From: Opitutia bacterium ISCC 52
Lineage (GTDB): Bacteria > Verrucomicrobiota > Verrucomicrobiia > Opitutales > UBA2995
Length of the DNA: 64,000 bases
NCBI GenBank assembly: GCA_014529675.2
Contig: CP076040.1
Location: 1,674,001 to 1,738,000 of the forward strand
Reading direction: 5' to 3'
A program made the translations under genes and the position numbers. Shown piece after piece: positions 37,192 to 45,885 of this stretch. The first letter of the stretch is position 1; each line of letters opens with the position of its first letter. The notes below the pieces were generated by a model, which did not search any database, had not been told where the DNA came from, and saw only the letters and a list, made by a program, of their open reading frames with translations.

Positions 37192-39000
37192 TCACCGCTT
37201 CCTGACGTAGGCATAAAAGGCTCCGACTTCAACGCCTTCTCTGGTTGTAAAAAACGAAGACATGCGAGTCTTTCCTGCTAGTAAGTAAACTCTGAATACG
37301 ACCTCTTTGGCACCGGGTTTGACCGGAGCTTCTACGACTTGATCGCCAATACGGACCGTGGCCTTGACGGCTGGAACGGCGTTGCCGGGACTTGCTCGGA
37401 AGGGAGTCTCGCCGGGCACGTCATCTCCGGGAGGAAGCGGGGCGTCGATCGCGATGTCGACTTCCACGGGCCAACGGCGCAAACGGATTTCGTAGTCGCC
37501 GGCCTCGACCACTTTGACGTTCCAGTCGCCGATCACCGCCGGATTGTCCATGGCCTCACGTACGAAGGCTTGGTTCCAAGGGATCTTGACCTTGGTGTCC
37601 TCGACCATCCAATCATGGCTGGTCAGCAGGGTTGGATTTTCGGCAGGGTGGCCCAGATGGATCGCAGGAATATTTTTGAAAGTGGGTTTCAGTTCGGCCC
37701 ACCAGTCATCGTAGAAAGCTCTGAGCCGGGCCATTACTTTGGGATGCGCATCCGCCACGTTGTTCGTCTGTCCCGGGTCCTGCTTCATGTCGTAAAGTTT
37801 CTTGCCGTTTACCAGTCGCCATCGGTTGGTCATGACGGAACTCTTCTGCCATTTGACGGGATCGATTACCCGTTGAGAGTCGGTGATCAGGATCCGGTCT
37901 GGCCAGGTGCCGTCGGCCAAACGGGCCTTACCCTCCAGTAAGGGGCGAATACTGCGGCCGTCGAAGTTAACGCCTTTGGGTGGAGCGATCCCGCATAAAT
38001 CGATCAGGGTGGGAAACAGGTCGACGTGCGCGGTAATGGGTTCAATATCCCGGCCGCCGGTGAGTCCTCCTTTAGGCCAATGGACAAAGAATGGGACTCG
38101 ATGCCCTCCGTCATACTCGCTGGTCTTTCGGCCACGCATGCCGGCGTTGAAAATTTTGTCCCCTGTCTTGGTGCCGTTGTCGGTGGTAAAAATGAAGATC
38201 GTATTGTCCGTCAGTCCTTCTTCCTCGAGAAAGCTGCGGAATCGGCCGACGTTGTAATCGATGTTGGCGATCATGCCGAGGAAGTGACCGACATAGACAC
38301 CGTAATCTTTTTCGTAAGGATCCGCGAATTTCTGAGGAGCATGCATGGGCCAATGCGGAGCGTTGGTGGAGATGTAGGCAAGGAAGGGCCTGTCGGCTTT
38401 TATCTGGACCTTGATAAAGCGCTGGGCGTAGTCGAACCAGACGTCGGTGCAGTAACCCTCAGTCGGTTCGGGCTTCCCATTGTGAAAGTAGGTATCGTCG
38501 AAGTAAGCGTTGTTCCAGTAGTCGGACGTTTCGGCGATGGTGCCACCGCCATGGCGAAGCACCTCCTCGAAGCCGCGATCTTCCGGGCGGTAAGGATAGT
38601 TGTCGCCCAGGTGCCACTTGCCAAACATGCCGGTGGCGTAGCCGGCCTCCTGAAAGACCTGGCCCAAGGTGACCGCGTCCTCCCGCAGCAGTGAGCGGCC
38701 GAAGGTGGTGTGCCAGGCTCCCATACGGTTGGGCCAATGACCGGTCATCAGCGCCGCGCGGGTGGGCGTGCAGGTTGGGGCCACATGGTAGTCGGTCAGG
38801 CGGACCGACTCCTGGTAAAGCTCATCGAGGTGCGGGGTCTTCAATACCGGATTGCCGTGGCAGCTCAGGTCGCCATAACCCTGGTCGTCGGTGAGGATTA
38901 AAACCACATTGGGTCGATTATCAGCCGTCGCCGCTTTGACAAACGACAGAATCGCCGCGACGGCAATCATTGTGAGTGTTGGTATCCTATTGATGTTCAT
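37192..39000 (-). CDS. Secreted arylsulfatase with C-terminal beta domain
   Basis: 602 residues, signal peptide to about ATADN. Motifs: VVLILTDDQGYGD, formylglycine motif C77-T-P-T-R, GKWHLG, STNAPHWPMHAP, TTDNGTKTG. After the catalytic part (~to 440) comes a ~150-residue extension (DWNVKVVEAGDYEIRLRRWP, RIGDQVVEAPVKPG) that reads as a beta-sandwich, a common add-on of PVC sulfatases possibly used for carbohydrate binding. Codon use is visibly more G+C-rich than the genes before 36685, as in the following transporter. It is last in the minus-strand set from 44305 and 32 bp after the SSS gene. Confidence 0.9.
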   Translation of the reverse strand: MNINRIPTLTMIAVAAILSFVKAATADNRPNVVLILTDDQGYGDLSCHGNPVLKTPHLDELYQESVRLTDYHVAPTCTPTRAALMTGHWPNRMGAWHTTFGRSLLREDAVTLGQVFQEAGYATGMFGKWHLGDNYPYRPEDRGFEEVLRHGGGTIAETSDYWNNAYFDDTYFHNGKPEPTEGYCTDVWFDYAQRFIKVQIKADRPFLAYISTNAPHWPMHAPQKFADPYEKDYGVYVGHFLGMIANIDYNVGRFRSFLEEEGLTDNTIFIFTTDNGTKTGDKIFNAGMRGRKTSEYDGGHRVPFFVHWPKGGLTGGRDIEPITAHVDLFPTLIDLCGIAPPKGVNFDGRSIRPLLEGKARLADGTWPDRILITDSQRVIDPVKWQKSSVMTNRWRLVNGKKLYDMKQDPGQTNNVADAHPKVMARLRAFYDDWWAELKPTFKNIPAIHLGHPAENPTLLTSHDWMVEDTKVKIPWNQAFVREAMDNPAVIGDWNVKVVEAGDYEIRLRRWPVEVDIAIDAPLPPGDDVPGETPFRASPGNAVPAVKATVRIGDQVVEAPVKPGAKEVVFRVYLLAGKTRMSSFFTTREGVEVGAFYAYVRKR

Positions 39001-39032
39001 AGCTTCCAGTTAAACTACAGGTTAGGCAGGTT

Positions 39033-40514
39033 TTAAACGGTGTCCTTGTTCTGTTGGCCGCCTACCGGTAGTAGACTGGCAAGAGCGCCGACCGTGGCTC
39101 CAGTGACGAAGGAGGCAGGCATCATCCACTGAAAAGTCAGCCCAAATATATTGAAATAGGCTACGGCGACCGCCATGGCGATACTGCACAGGACGGCAAC
39201 ATGCGTGCCGAAAGAGTTGGACCAGGGCACAAACATAGCCAGGAAAAACAGAAGGAATAACGGTGCGACCAAAAGGGTGCCGATCTTGTAGCAGAGTTCC
39301 AGGATGTTACCTTCGATCTGGCCGATCAAAGAGCCGAGCAAAACCACAACTGCGCCAATAACGAGGGAGACGTATTTGGCCAACCGGACGCGGCTTTCCT
39401 CGGAACCTTTCTGCTTGGATGACAAGCGGTCAAAGAAGTCGGAGGTGATGACCAAGCAGGCTGAATTCAAACCCGACGAGAGACTGGACATGGCGGCAGC
39501 CAGCAGGCCGGCGATGACGATGCCGCTAATTCCCCTTGGCAATCCTTTTACGATGTAGATCGAGAGCAACTTATCGGCGTCATTCAGAGGTGACTGTCCG
39601 GCAGTCAGCATTTCCGGCCTTAATTGGAAATAGGCCAGAATGGTCAGGCCCACAGCTGCCAGGAAGGGCCAGAGCAACAGGTTGCCCAACAAAGCCGTGA
39701 TAAAGGTTCGGCGCGCTGCCTTGGCGTCCCGTGTAGCCAGGTATCTTTGAATGGCCATTTGATCGGATCCGGCGGTGCAGACAAACCAGGTAAAATAAGA
39801 AAGGGCCGCCCCAACAAAAGTGAACCGCACGGCAGGGTCGTACCAGAACACTGGTTTCTGCCAGTGCTCGGGCCACTCTTTTGGCCACCACGGGTCCACG
39901 CCTCCCAACTCAACCGATATGAAAATCACTATCAGGATGGCGCCACCCAGAAGAATGACCGTTTGAATGACATCGGTCAGCACGACCGCCCGTAGACCGC
40001 CCATCGAGGTGTAGAGCACGGTCACCATACCAAGGACAACACAAATCCAGGGCACTGAGGACGAATCCAGCCCCATAACCGGCGCCAGCACGACGTCCGC
40101 CGTGGCGAATATCACCAGCGACATCCAGCATAGCCGCAGGATCAGGAAGAAGCAGGACCCCATCATGCGAACGCTCAGCCCGAGTCTGGTTTCCAGGATT
40201 TCGTAGGCGCTGGTGACGCGCAGGCGCATGATGTAGGGAATCAAGAACCATCCGACGACCAACGCGATAAAAGGAAGGGCGACCAACTGGGCCAGGGCCA
40301 TGGGCCCGTATTTGATCATCTCGCCCGGGATTCCCAGGTACGTAACCGTGCTCAGAAGCGAGGCAAAGAGCGAGAGCCCTACCTTCCAGGGCGACATGTT
40401 TCGGCCGCCCAGGAGGTAGTCATCGGTGGTACTGGTGCGTCTTGCATAGTACCAGCCTACGGCTAGCATTCCCAGCGCAAACGCAAGGACAACACACCAG
40501 TCTATAAAGGCCAT
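39033..40514 (-). CDS. Sodium/solute symporter (SSS family)
   Basis: 493 residues with about 13 hydrophobic segments and no leader. SSS hallmarks: DDYLLGGRNMSPWKVGLSLFASLLST (N-terminal helix and sodium site region), TSAYEILETRLG, and AGLLAAAMSSLSSGLNSA, the conserved helix 8 region. It imports an organic solute with sodium across the inner membrane. The neighbours (lyase, epimerase, sialidase) point to a sialic acid or other sugar acid, as for NanT of the SSS type, but this is an inference. It is a clear paralogue of the carrier at 54467. Confidence 0.9.
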   Translation of the reverse strand: MAFIDWCVVLAFALGMLAVGWYYARRTSTTDDYLLGGRNMSPWKVGLSLFASLLSTVTYLGIPGEMIKYGPMALAQLVALPFIALVVGWFLIPYIMRLRVTSAYEILETRLGLSVRMMGSCFFLILRLCWMSLVIFATADVVLAPVMGLDSSSVPWICVVLGMVTVLYTSMGGLRAVVLTDVIQTVILLGGAILIVIFISVELGGVDPWWPKEWPEHWQKPVFWYDPAVRFTFVGAALSYFTWFVCTAGSDQMAIQRYLATRDAKAARRTFITALLGNLLLWPFLAAVGLTILAYFQLRPEMLTAGQSPLNDADKLLSIYIVKGLPRGISGIVIAGLLAAAMSSLSSGLNSACLVITSDFFDRLSSKQKGSEESRVRLAKYVSLVIGAVVVLLGSLIGQIEGNILELCYKIGTLLVAPLFLLFFLAMFVPWSNSFGTHVAVLCSIAMAVAVAYFNIFGLTFQWMMPASFVTGATVGALASLLPVGGQQNKDTV

Positions 40515-40571
40515 AACATGGGTCTTCCGATACTTACTTGGTTATTTAAATTCAAAACGTAATCTTGCGAA

Positions 40572-40737
40572 CTAGGGAGTGTGTGTGAATTCTGGAACGA
40601 GAGGATGAGATGAGATATGGAGTTCAAAATATAGTCCAAAAACGAGGTGAATCGAGATTCATCGAGTTTGCAGCCCTGAATTTTGAGGACAAAGCTCGCT
40701 CAGCCTCGACATGAGTGAATTTACAAACACTCCCTAG
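40572..40737. mobile_element. 166-bp MITE-like element with 21-bp terminal inverted repeats
   Basis: The left end 40572-40592 (CTAGGGAGTGTGTGTGAATTC) and the inverted right end 40717-40737 (CTAGGGAGTGTTTGTAAATTC) match at 19 of 21 positions. The 124 bases between have no frame. No clear target duplication was seen. The right end overlaps the last codon and TAG stop (40734-40736) of the lyase gene. Non-autonomous transposon-like element is the best label. Confidence 0.65.
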
Positions 40738-41714
40738 AGAACACCCCAGTTCCTAAGGACATCCTTGACCTGCTCTTTGTCAGCCTCGTTGAGGTTGCAC
40801 ATCGGAGATCTCATCCGTCCGCCTGGAAGGCCAATGGCATTCATTGCTTCCTTGCATACCGCTTGATAAGTGAATGTATCATTCGAAGCAATGTAGTCTG
40901 AGAGGACATGTGGGCATGGTCCTTTTTCCTGACCGAGTTTTGAAATCAATTCATGATAAGGCGCTGTCATGTCCATGAGCCTTCTCAATTCATCAAAGTC
41001 TTTCGCCTCGGCTGCCCGTGAGAATTTCAATGGAATCTCTGGAGCAAAGTTGCAAAGCTCAGTCACGAATGCCGGGCAATCGAAGATTACCTCAAACGGG
41101 AAGAGCATCTGCCCCGGGCCGCAAACCATGATCATGTCTTCCGGATCGAGCGCCTTCTGCATGGCATAGAACGCCAATGCGTTGGTGGTGTTTTCCTTGT
41201 TGGCAATGATGTTGTCGACCTTGGAGAGGCGCGCCATGAGAGCAGGAGGTATCCACAGTTTGCTCGTCGTCGGGTTGTTGTAGACCATGATGCCGATATC
41301 GATACTGGTGGCGATCTGTTCGAAGTGCCGACACAATTCTTCACCGCTGCAAATATGATAATACGGAGAAACCACCATGATGCCGTCTGCGCCGGCTGCC
41401 TCCGCGTGTTTGCTCATTTCGATCGTGTATCTGGTTCCGGCACGGGCAGTTCCGACTATAACGGGCAGGCGGCCATTCACTTCTTCGATGACAATTTCAG
41501 TTGTTCTTCTGCATTCGTCATCGTTCATTGCGTAGAATTCGCCAGTGCTTCCGTTTACAAGAAAAACACCTTCACCCTGCATATTCTCAACGGCGTGGCG
41601 GACGTTGTGTCGCAGGGCCTTTTCATCAAGCGCTTCGTTTTCATCGAAGGGCGTCATGGAGAGGTGCACGGGACCCCGTATTCGTTTTTTCAGTTCTTGA
41701 GGATTCATTGGCAT
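40734..41714 (-). CDS. DapA/NanA-family lyase (N-acetylneuraminate lyase or related aldolase)
   Basis: 326 residues, a class I aldolase barrel. NGSTGEF at 54-60 is the substrate carboxylate loop, Tyr145 lies in VYNNP, and the Schiff-base Lys173 is in ANKENTT. With AGE-type epimerase and sialidase encoded next to it, cleavage of N-acetylneuraminate to ManNAc and pyruvate is the first hypothesis; the family also includes keto-deoxy-sugar-acid dehydratases and aldolases, and the residues do not decide. Length is slightly above the usual ~295-300. The stop codon lies inside the terminal repeat of the MITE-like element, so the last residues may have been altered by its insertion. Confidence 0.85.
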   Translation of the reverse strand: MPMNPQELKKRIRGPVHLSMTPFDENEALDEKALRHNVRHAVENMQGEGVFLVNGSTGEFYAMNDDECRRTTEIVIEEVNGRLPVIVGTARAGTRYTIEMSKHAEAAGADGIMVVSPYYHICSGEELCRHFEQIATSIDIGIMVYNNPTTSKLWIPPALMARLSKVDNIIANKENTTNALAFYAMQKALDPEDMIMVCGPGQMLFPFEVIFDCPAFVTELCNFAPEIPLKFSRAAEAKDFDELRRLMDMTAPYHELISKLGQEKGPCPHVLSDYIASNDTFTYQAVCKEAMNAIGLPGGRMRSPMCNLNEADKEQVKDVLRNWGVL

Positions 41715-41814
41715 ATGTTGCTATTTCTTTTGATATTGTTTCGAGTTGCGGCGGCTTGATCGTGTCGGATGACGGATCTAACGCCTTTGTGTTATTAAAA
41801 TTCCTTCAGTCATT

Positions 41815-43110
41815 TTAATCGGGATTTTGAACAGGGAGGCTGCTCTCCGCGAGTTGCTCGAGCCGGACCAGGCATTCCATGATCGACCGCCCGCTGTGAT
41901 AGAAGGCTTTCCAGGGATTGCCGATATCTCCGACCCAGACCTTGCCCTCCCTGTCGAGCAGTTGCCGCCATTCCCCAATCCGGTGGTTGATCATGTGGCG
42001 ATTGGCAAAGTCCCAGGTCTTTTGAAAAGCGGTTAGATACTGTTCGTCGTTGAAATTCTCATACGCATCGAGATAGCCCACCAGCGCCTCGCTATTTTGC
42101 CACCATTCCTTATCTTTCACGATAGCTTCGCCTTCGTGAGGTCCATCTCGAAAAACTCCGCCCAGGGTGTGGTCGAAGCCATATTTCAAGGAATGATCCA
42201 CCAGGCTTCGGGTCAGTTTCGCGTAAGGATCTTTCGGCATGCCCAGCGTCTCGATAGCCCGATGGAGAAGCCAGGCGAGTTCAACGTTGTGACCGTAGGA
42301 GGTACTGTCGACCGGACCTTCTATAACTTCCCCGGTTGCCCGCTCTGCATTCCAGGTCCTTTGGATGTCGATCGGAGGGATCGGTGTGAAATCGAGACTG
42401 AAGTGGTTCAGGCCGCATCCGGCCTTCTTATCGACCATTCTTGACAGGATGACCTGGATCACTTCTTCCAGCTTTCTGCGATGGATCTCCTTTCCGCTGG
42501 CCTGGGAGAGAGTCGTAAACGCTTCCATCAGGTGCATGTGGATATCCAAAGACTTTCGGTCCCCGCCAGCAAAGCCCGGGGCACAAACGCTCCAGTCGGC
42601 TTCCAGATTTTCGTAATAGCCGCCCCGCCAGGTATCGGCGGCAAAGGTCTGGAGGAGATCGAAGGTCTTCTGGGCAAAGTCCAGACCTCGTGGATCGCCC
42701 GTGGACAAGGTGTACTGGGCCAGGGAATAAATGGCGAAGCTTTGTCCATAGACAAGTTTAGCCCCGTCGATCAGCTGACCGTCGCGTCTGACTTTCCAGA
42801 ACCATCCGCCCTGTTCTGAATCCCAGAAATGATCCAGCAGGAACTCGAAGCCCTGCCGGGCAGCGTCTTTGAAATCCTCACTTTCCGGATACATTGTGAA
42901 GGCCGCAGAGAAGCCCCAGATCATCCGGGTCTGCGTGACGAGCATCTTGTCTGTGTCGTCCGTCGGCTTGCCTTCAGCATCGAAGGAGGTCAAATAACCT
43001 CCGTGCTCCTTATCTACTCCATTTTCCAGCCAGAAATGAAGGATGCCCGTCTCCAGGTGTTCCTGCATCTGGAGGCGTGTTTCAGTCATGCGGGACATTG
43101 CTTTACTCAT
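41815..43110 (-). CDS. AGE-family 2-epimerase (N-acylglucosamine or cellobiose type)
   Basis: 431 residues with the (alpha/alpha)6 barrel of the AGE superfamily. Key His-bearing motifs: SLDIHMHLMEAF, SYGHNVELAWLL, DKEWWQNSEAL and PWKAFYHSGRSIMEC. A good Shine-Dalgarno (GGAGG) precedes the ATG at 43110. It would interconvert ManNAc and GlcNAc (useful after sialic acid cleavage) or epimerise a disaccharide or other sugar; the tail FYHSGR is nearer the AGE type but does not settle it. Encoded 13 bp after the sialidase and upstream of the lyase. Confidence 0.85.
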   Translation of the reverse strand: MSKAMSRMTETRLQMQEHLETGILHFWLENGVDKEHGGYLTSFDAEGKPTDDTDKMLVTQTRMIWGFSAAFTMYPESEDFKDAARQGFEFLLDHFWDSEQGGWFWKVRRDGQLIDGAKLVYGQSFAIYSLAQYTLSTGDPRGLDFAQKTFDLLQTFAADTWRGGYYENLEADWSVCAPGFAGGDRKSLDIHMHLMEAFTTLSQASGKEIHRRKLEEVIQVILSRMVDKKAGCGLNHFSLDFTPIPPIDIQRTWNAERATGEVIEGPVDSTSYGHNVELAWLLHRAIETLGMPKDPYAKLTRSLVDHSLKYGFDHTLGGVFRDGPHEGEAIVKDKEWWQNSEALVGYLDAYENFNDEQYLTAFQKTWDFANRHMINHRIGEWRQLLDREGKVWVGDIGNPWKAFYHSGRSIMECLVRLEQLAESSLPVQNPD

Positions 43111-43123
43111 GATCCCTCCCCTT

Positions 43124-44305
43124 CTATGGGGTGTCGATCCACCAGTGTAATACGTTGGTATTGCTCAACTCATAGGCGTGCGAGGCCTGGATCAGGAGCC
43201 GGTTCTTGCGGTCGGGATTCAAAGCTCCGACCACGAGTCCATTGGAATAGGCCCCTAGCCCGTGCTCACGCATCCGCAAAAAAACACCTTCGTCCCAGTT
43301 AAGGCCATCACTCGATGAATATAGAACCATGTGCCCCTTTTCTTTGCCCAGACTTCCGCTCCGCCCATAGAGGAAATAGGAGCCGTTCATCCTGGTTAAC
43401 TGGGGATTCCGCATCTTTTTCGCAAAGTGGGAGGTCTCTACCTCGGACCAGGTACGGCCTCCATCGTCGCTCAGCACATAATCCATGTTGAATTCGTCGT
43501 TACGGTTGTAGATGTAGGCGACCAGGCTTCCGGATTCCAGTTGCTCCATGGTTCCGTAGGATTTGCCTTCCGTATCGAAAGGAAGTTGGCTGCGCTTCGT
43601 GAAGGACCGGCCGCCATCCTTGCTGGCATACAGCTCGTAGACATGTTCCGGCTTGTTGCCCAGGAAGTTGATCTCGTTATCGTTGGCAAAATACAGTGCG
43701 AGGATTTCTCCATCGACATAGCGGGCGTCATAGACACGTCCTCGTTCATTCACCACGGTGAGCGGCTCGCTCCAGGTCTGGCCCTGGTCCCTGCTAATGA
43801 TGTAGGTCGGGATCTGGAATCGTCTCCAAACCGAATCCGAAGTGATATTACAGACGAGAAAGAAAAGAACTATGTCCCCGTCATCCGTCAGAATGGCTTT
43901 TTCAGCAAACGCGGAAAACTTTTCGCCTTCGGGTCCACCGTTTTGTCCCGACTCGAAGAGTTGTTTCGAATAGGATAGTACTTCCGGATCACTCCAGGTT
44001 TTGCCCCCGTCTTCGGAGCGTTTATATTCCATCCAACCCACGGCCGAGTGACCTTTATTGTCGTTCGAACAATTCGGATAGAAGGCCAGGATCTTGCCGT
44101 CCGCATACTCGACGAGCGCGTGACCCAAATGTCCGCTCCGACCGGCCGGGTTATGGTCCACAAAGAGGATCCCGTCGTTGGGTGGAGCCGGCGGATAAAC
44201 CTCGTAAACTGACCCTCTATTACTCTTCAGGCTTTCTGCAAATGACAGGCAACAGAGAACGTGGCAAATGATTAGAACACTGGAAAAGCGGAGATATTTA
44301 TTCAT
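43124..44305 (-). CDS. Secreted sialidase-family (BNR) protein
   Basis: 393 residues from ATG 44305, chosen because it starts the signal peptide (MNKYLRFSSVLIICHVLCCLSF); a longer frame from 44407 reads through the 28-bp palindrome. Five Asp boxes: SEDGGKTW, SRDQGQTW, SKDGGRSF, SDDGGRTW and SSSDGLNW, so a six-bladed sialidase propeller. The YRIP arginine motif of classical GH33 was not found; NPAGRSGHLGHALVEY may take its place. It is likely the first gene of the sialidase-epimerase-lyase-SSS-sulfatase set and is divergent from the AraC regulator. Confidence 0.82.
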   Translation of the reverse strand: MNKYLRFSSVLIICHVLCCLSFAESLKSNRGSVYEVYPPAPPNDGILFVDHNPAGRSGHLGHALVEYADGKILAFYPNCSNDNKGHSAVGWMEYKRSEDGGKTWSDPEVLSYSKQLFESGQNGGPEGEKFSAFAEKAILTDDGDIVLFFLVCNITSDSVWRRFQIPTYIISRDQGQTWSEPLTVVNERGRVYDARYVDGEILALYFANDNEINFLGNKPEHVYELYASKDGGRSFTKRSQLPFDTEGKSYGTMEQLESGSLVAYIYNRNDEFNMDYVLSDDGGRTWSEVETSHFAKKMRNPQLTRMNGSYFLYGRSGSLGKEKGHMVLYSSSDGLNWDEGVFLRMREHGLGAYSNGLVVGALNPDRKNRLLIQASHAYELSNTNVLHWWIDTP

Positions 44306-44332
44306 GTGTGTAGAGAAGTTCTTAAACGTGCC

Positions 44333-44360
44333 GGTACTGGCAAACGGATTTGCCGGTACC
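44333..44360. promoter_or_regulatory. 28-bp near-perfect palindrome between sialidase and AraC genes
   Basis: GGTACTGGCAAA (44333-44344), CGGA, TTTGCCGGTACC (44349-44360): 11 of 12 positions pair. It lies 28 bases before the sialidase ATG and 122 bases before the AraC ATG, where an operator for the divergent pair is expected. AraC proteins often use direct repeats rather than palindromes, so another repressor, or an RNA hairpin in the leader, is possible. Confidence 0.6.
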
Positions 44361-44482
44361 AATTGGGCGTGAGGCATTTTAGTAATGAGTATTTGCTTCA
44401 CTTCCAATTAGTTTTTGTATTATAAGGGATAAAGATCCCCATTTGAATACAATTTAGAGGCATAAAAATACGGAAAATACGC

Positions 44483-45286
44483 ATGCATGAGGAAATGACC
44501 CTTTGCCGTTGTCACGCCGAAGCTCCCTTACGGGTCGAGTTGTGCGGCATATCCTATTGCGACGGCAGCTATCGCAGGCGGCGCAACAACTCCAGGTTCA
44601 CAGTGATAGAGTACATCATTCGCGGGAAAGGAACGCTGGAGGTAGGTGACCAGGTGTATCATCCCCAAAAGGGTGATGTATACTTCGTGACTGAAGGCAG
44701 CGAACATGAGTACAGAGCAGATCCTAACGATCCCTGGACGAAGATCTGGTTTAATACCTCCGGCCCACTACCATTGGCTTTACTAGACATCTACGGACTT
44801 CGAGGTGTTAATCACATTCCGTCGGTCAGCGTTGAGCCCCTGTTTCGTGAGGGCTACGAAGCCTGTGTTGAGGATCCCAACCAAGCGGAACAGGTTGTAG
44901 CCATTACGCTCCATAATATTTTCCTGCAAATCTCAACGGTGCTCCGCTCAAGGCATCAGAACGCTTTTAGGCGAAGCCAGAAACTGCACGATTATCTTGA
45001 AAGTTGTGTTGAAGAGACTCCCAGCTTGGACGATATGGCAAAGCTCATAGGACGATCACCCTCCCAAACGATACGCATATTCAAACGTGAATGGGGCATA
45101 ACGCCCTACCACTTCCTCATTGAGCGAAAGCTTATGAAGGCAAGGGTACTGCTTACTGGGAGTGTCAAGTCCGTCAAAGAAATTGCCTACCAACTCGGCT
45201 TCAACAGCGAGTACCATTTCTCCGCCCTGTTCAAAAAGAAGGCCGGCATGTCTCCCAAGGCCTATCGCAATTCCATTGTGCATTGA
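44483..45286 (+). CDS. AraC-family transcriptional regulator
   Basis: 267 residues. The N-terminal half is a cupin-type sensor (RFTVIEYIIRGKGTLEVGDQ, QKGDVYFVTEGSEHEY). The C-terminal ~100 residues are the double helix-turn-helix: LDDMAKLIGRSPSQTIRIFKREWGITP and VKEIAYQLGFNSEYHFSALFKKKAGMSPKAYR. It probably senses a sugar or sugar acid and controls the divergent set starting at 44305. It ends before a 600-bp convergent spacer with palindromes. Confidence 0.9.
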   Translation: MHEEMTLCRCHAEAPLRVELCGISYCDGSYRRRRNNSRFTVIEYIIRGKGTLEVGDQVYHPQKGDVYFVTEGSEHEYRADPNDPWTKIWFNTSGPLPLALLDIYGLRGVNHIPSVSVEPLFREGYEACVEDPNQAEQVVAITLHNIFLQISTVLRSRHQNAFRRSQKLHDYLESCVEETPSLDDMAKLIGRSPSQTIRIFKREWGITPYHFLIERKLMKARVLLTGSVKSVKEIAYQLGFNSEYHFSALFKKKAGMSPKAYRNSIVH

Positions 45287-45885
45287 TAAATGGACCGCGA
45301 GTAAACGGTCGGACTCAGTGAACTTTATCGAGTTCGATATAGACGACTTCTTGAAGGCGTAGAATCTGCTAGAACTTTCCCTGTGGTCTCTGCCACAGGG
45401 TTACAAATTCACTTTCGATCTTCACGAATGAATTGAGAAGGCCTGACATCGCCCTGCGGTCCTGGCCGAAGGGTAGGACAGGAAGCCTGGTGATACCCCG
45501 TGGTCTTGCCACGGGGTAAGGCTTTCTGAGCGTGGCGATTTCATTCCAAATTCTGGAATGTTTGGATCAGGTAGTGAATGGGCAGCAAAGTCCCATTCCA
45601 ACCAATAATCGTGCAGCACAATGCTATTATGTGTATCGTGTTAAGAAAACCTAATTAAGGATTTTTTAGTAGTTATTATTTGAATACACGTAAATGAATA
45701 GGACTGGAATAAATCGTGTGCTTTTCAACCGTATCCGAATACTGAGTGATACTACCCACTATGTTTTACAGGATGGGCACTTCGTTTTGTCGTCATTCTC
45801 ATTCTTCGGTAACCGCCATCTCTAGTCCCACAAATAGTTTACAAAAGTGGATGATGAAAGCACGGTCATTGATTTCATGAAAATG
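45287..45885. other. Convergent spacer with palindromic repeats, no gene
   Basis: The AraC gene (plus) and the sulfatase (minus) end towards each other here. Two strong hairpins and a weaker one lie at 45379-45518. 45540-45880 is A+T-richer and shows no supported frame. The stems could stop transcripts from both sides. Confidence 0.6.
45379..45518. repeat. Twin hairpins of one repeat family around a shared repeat word
   Basis: CCCTGTGG (45379-45386) TCTCTG CCACAGGG (45393-45400), and TACCCCGTGG (45494-45503) TCTTG CCACGGGGTA (45509-45518). Both are perfect stems with nearly the same loop, so they are copies of one element. Between them, TTCACGA and GAGAAGGCCTGACA (to 45448) match the loop of the hairpin at 16993-17039. 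Confidence 0.75.
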
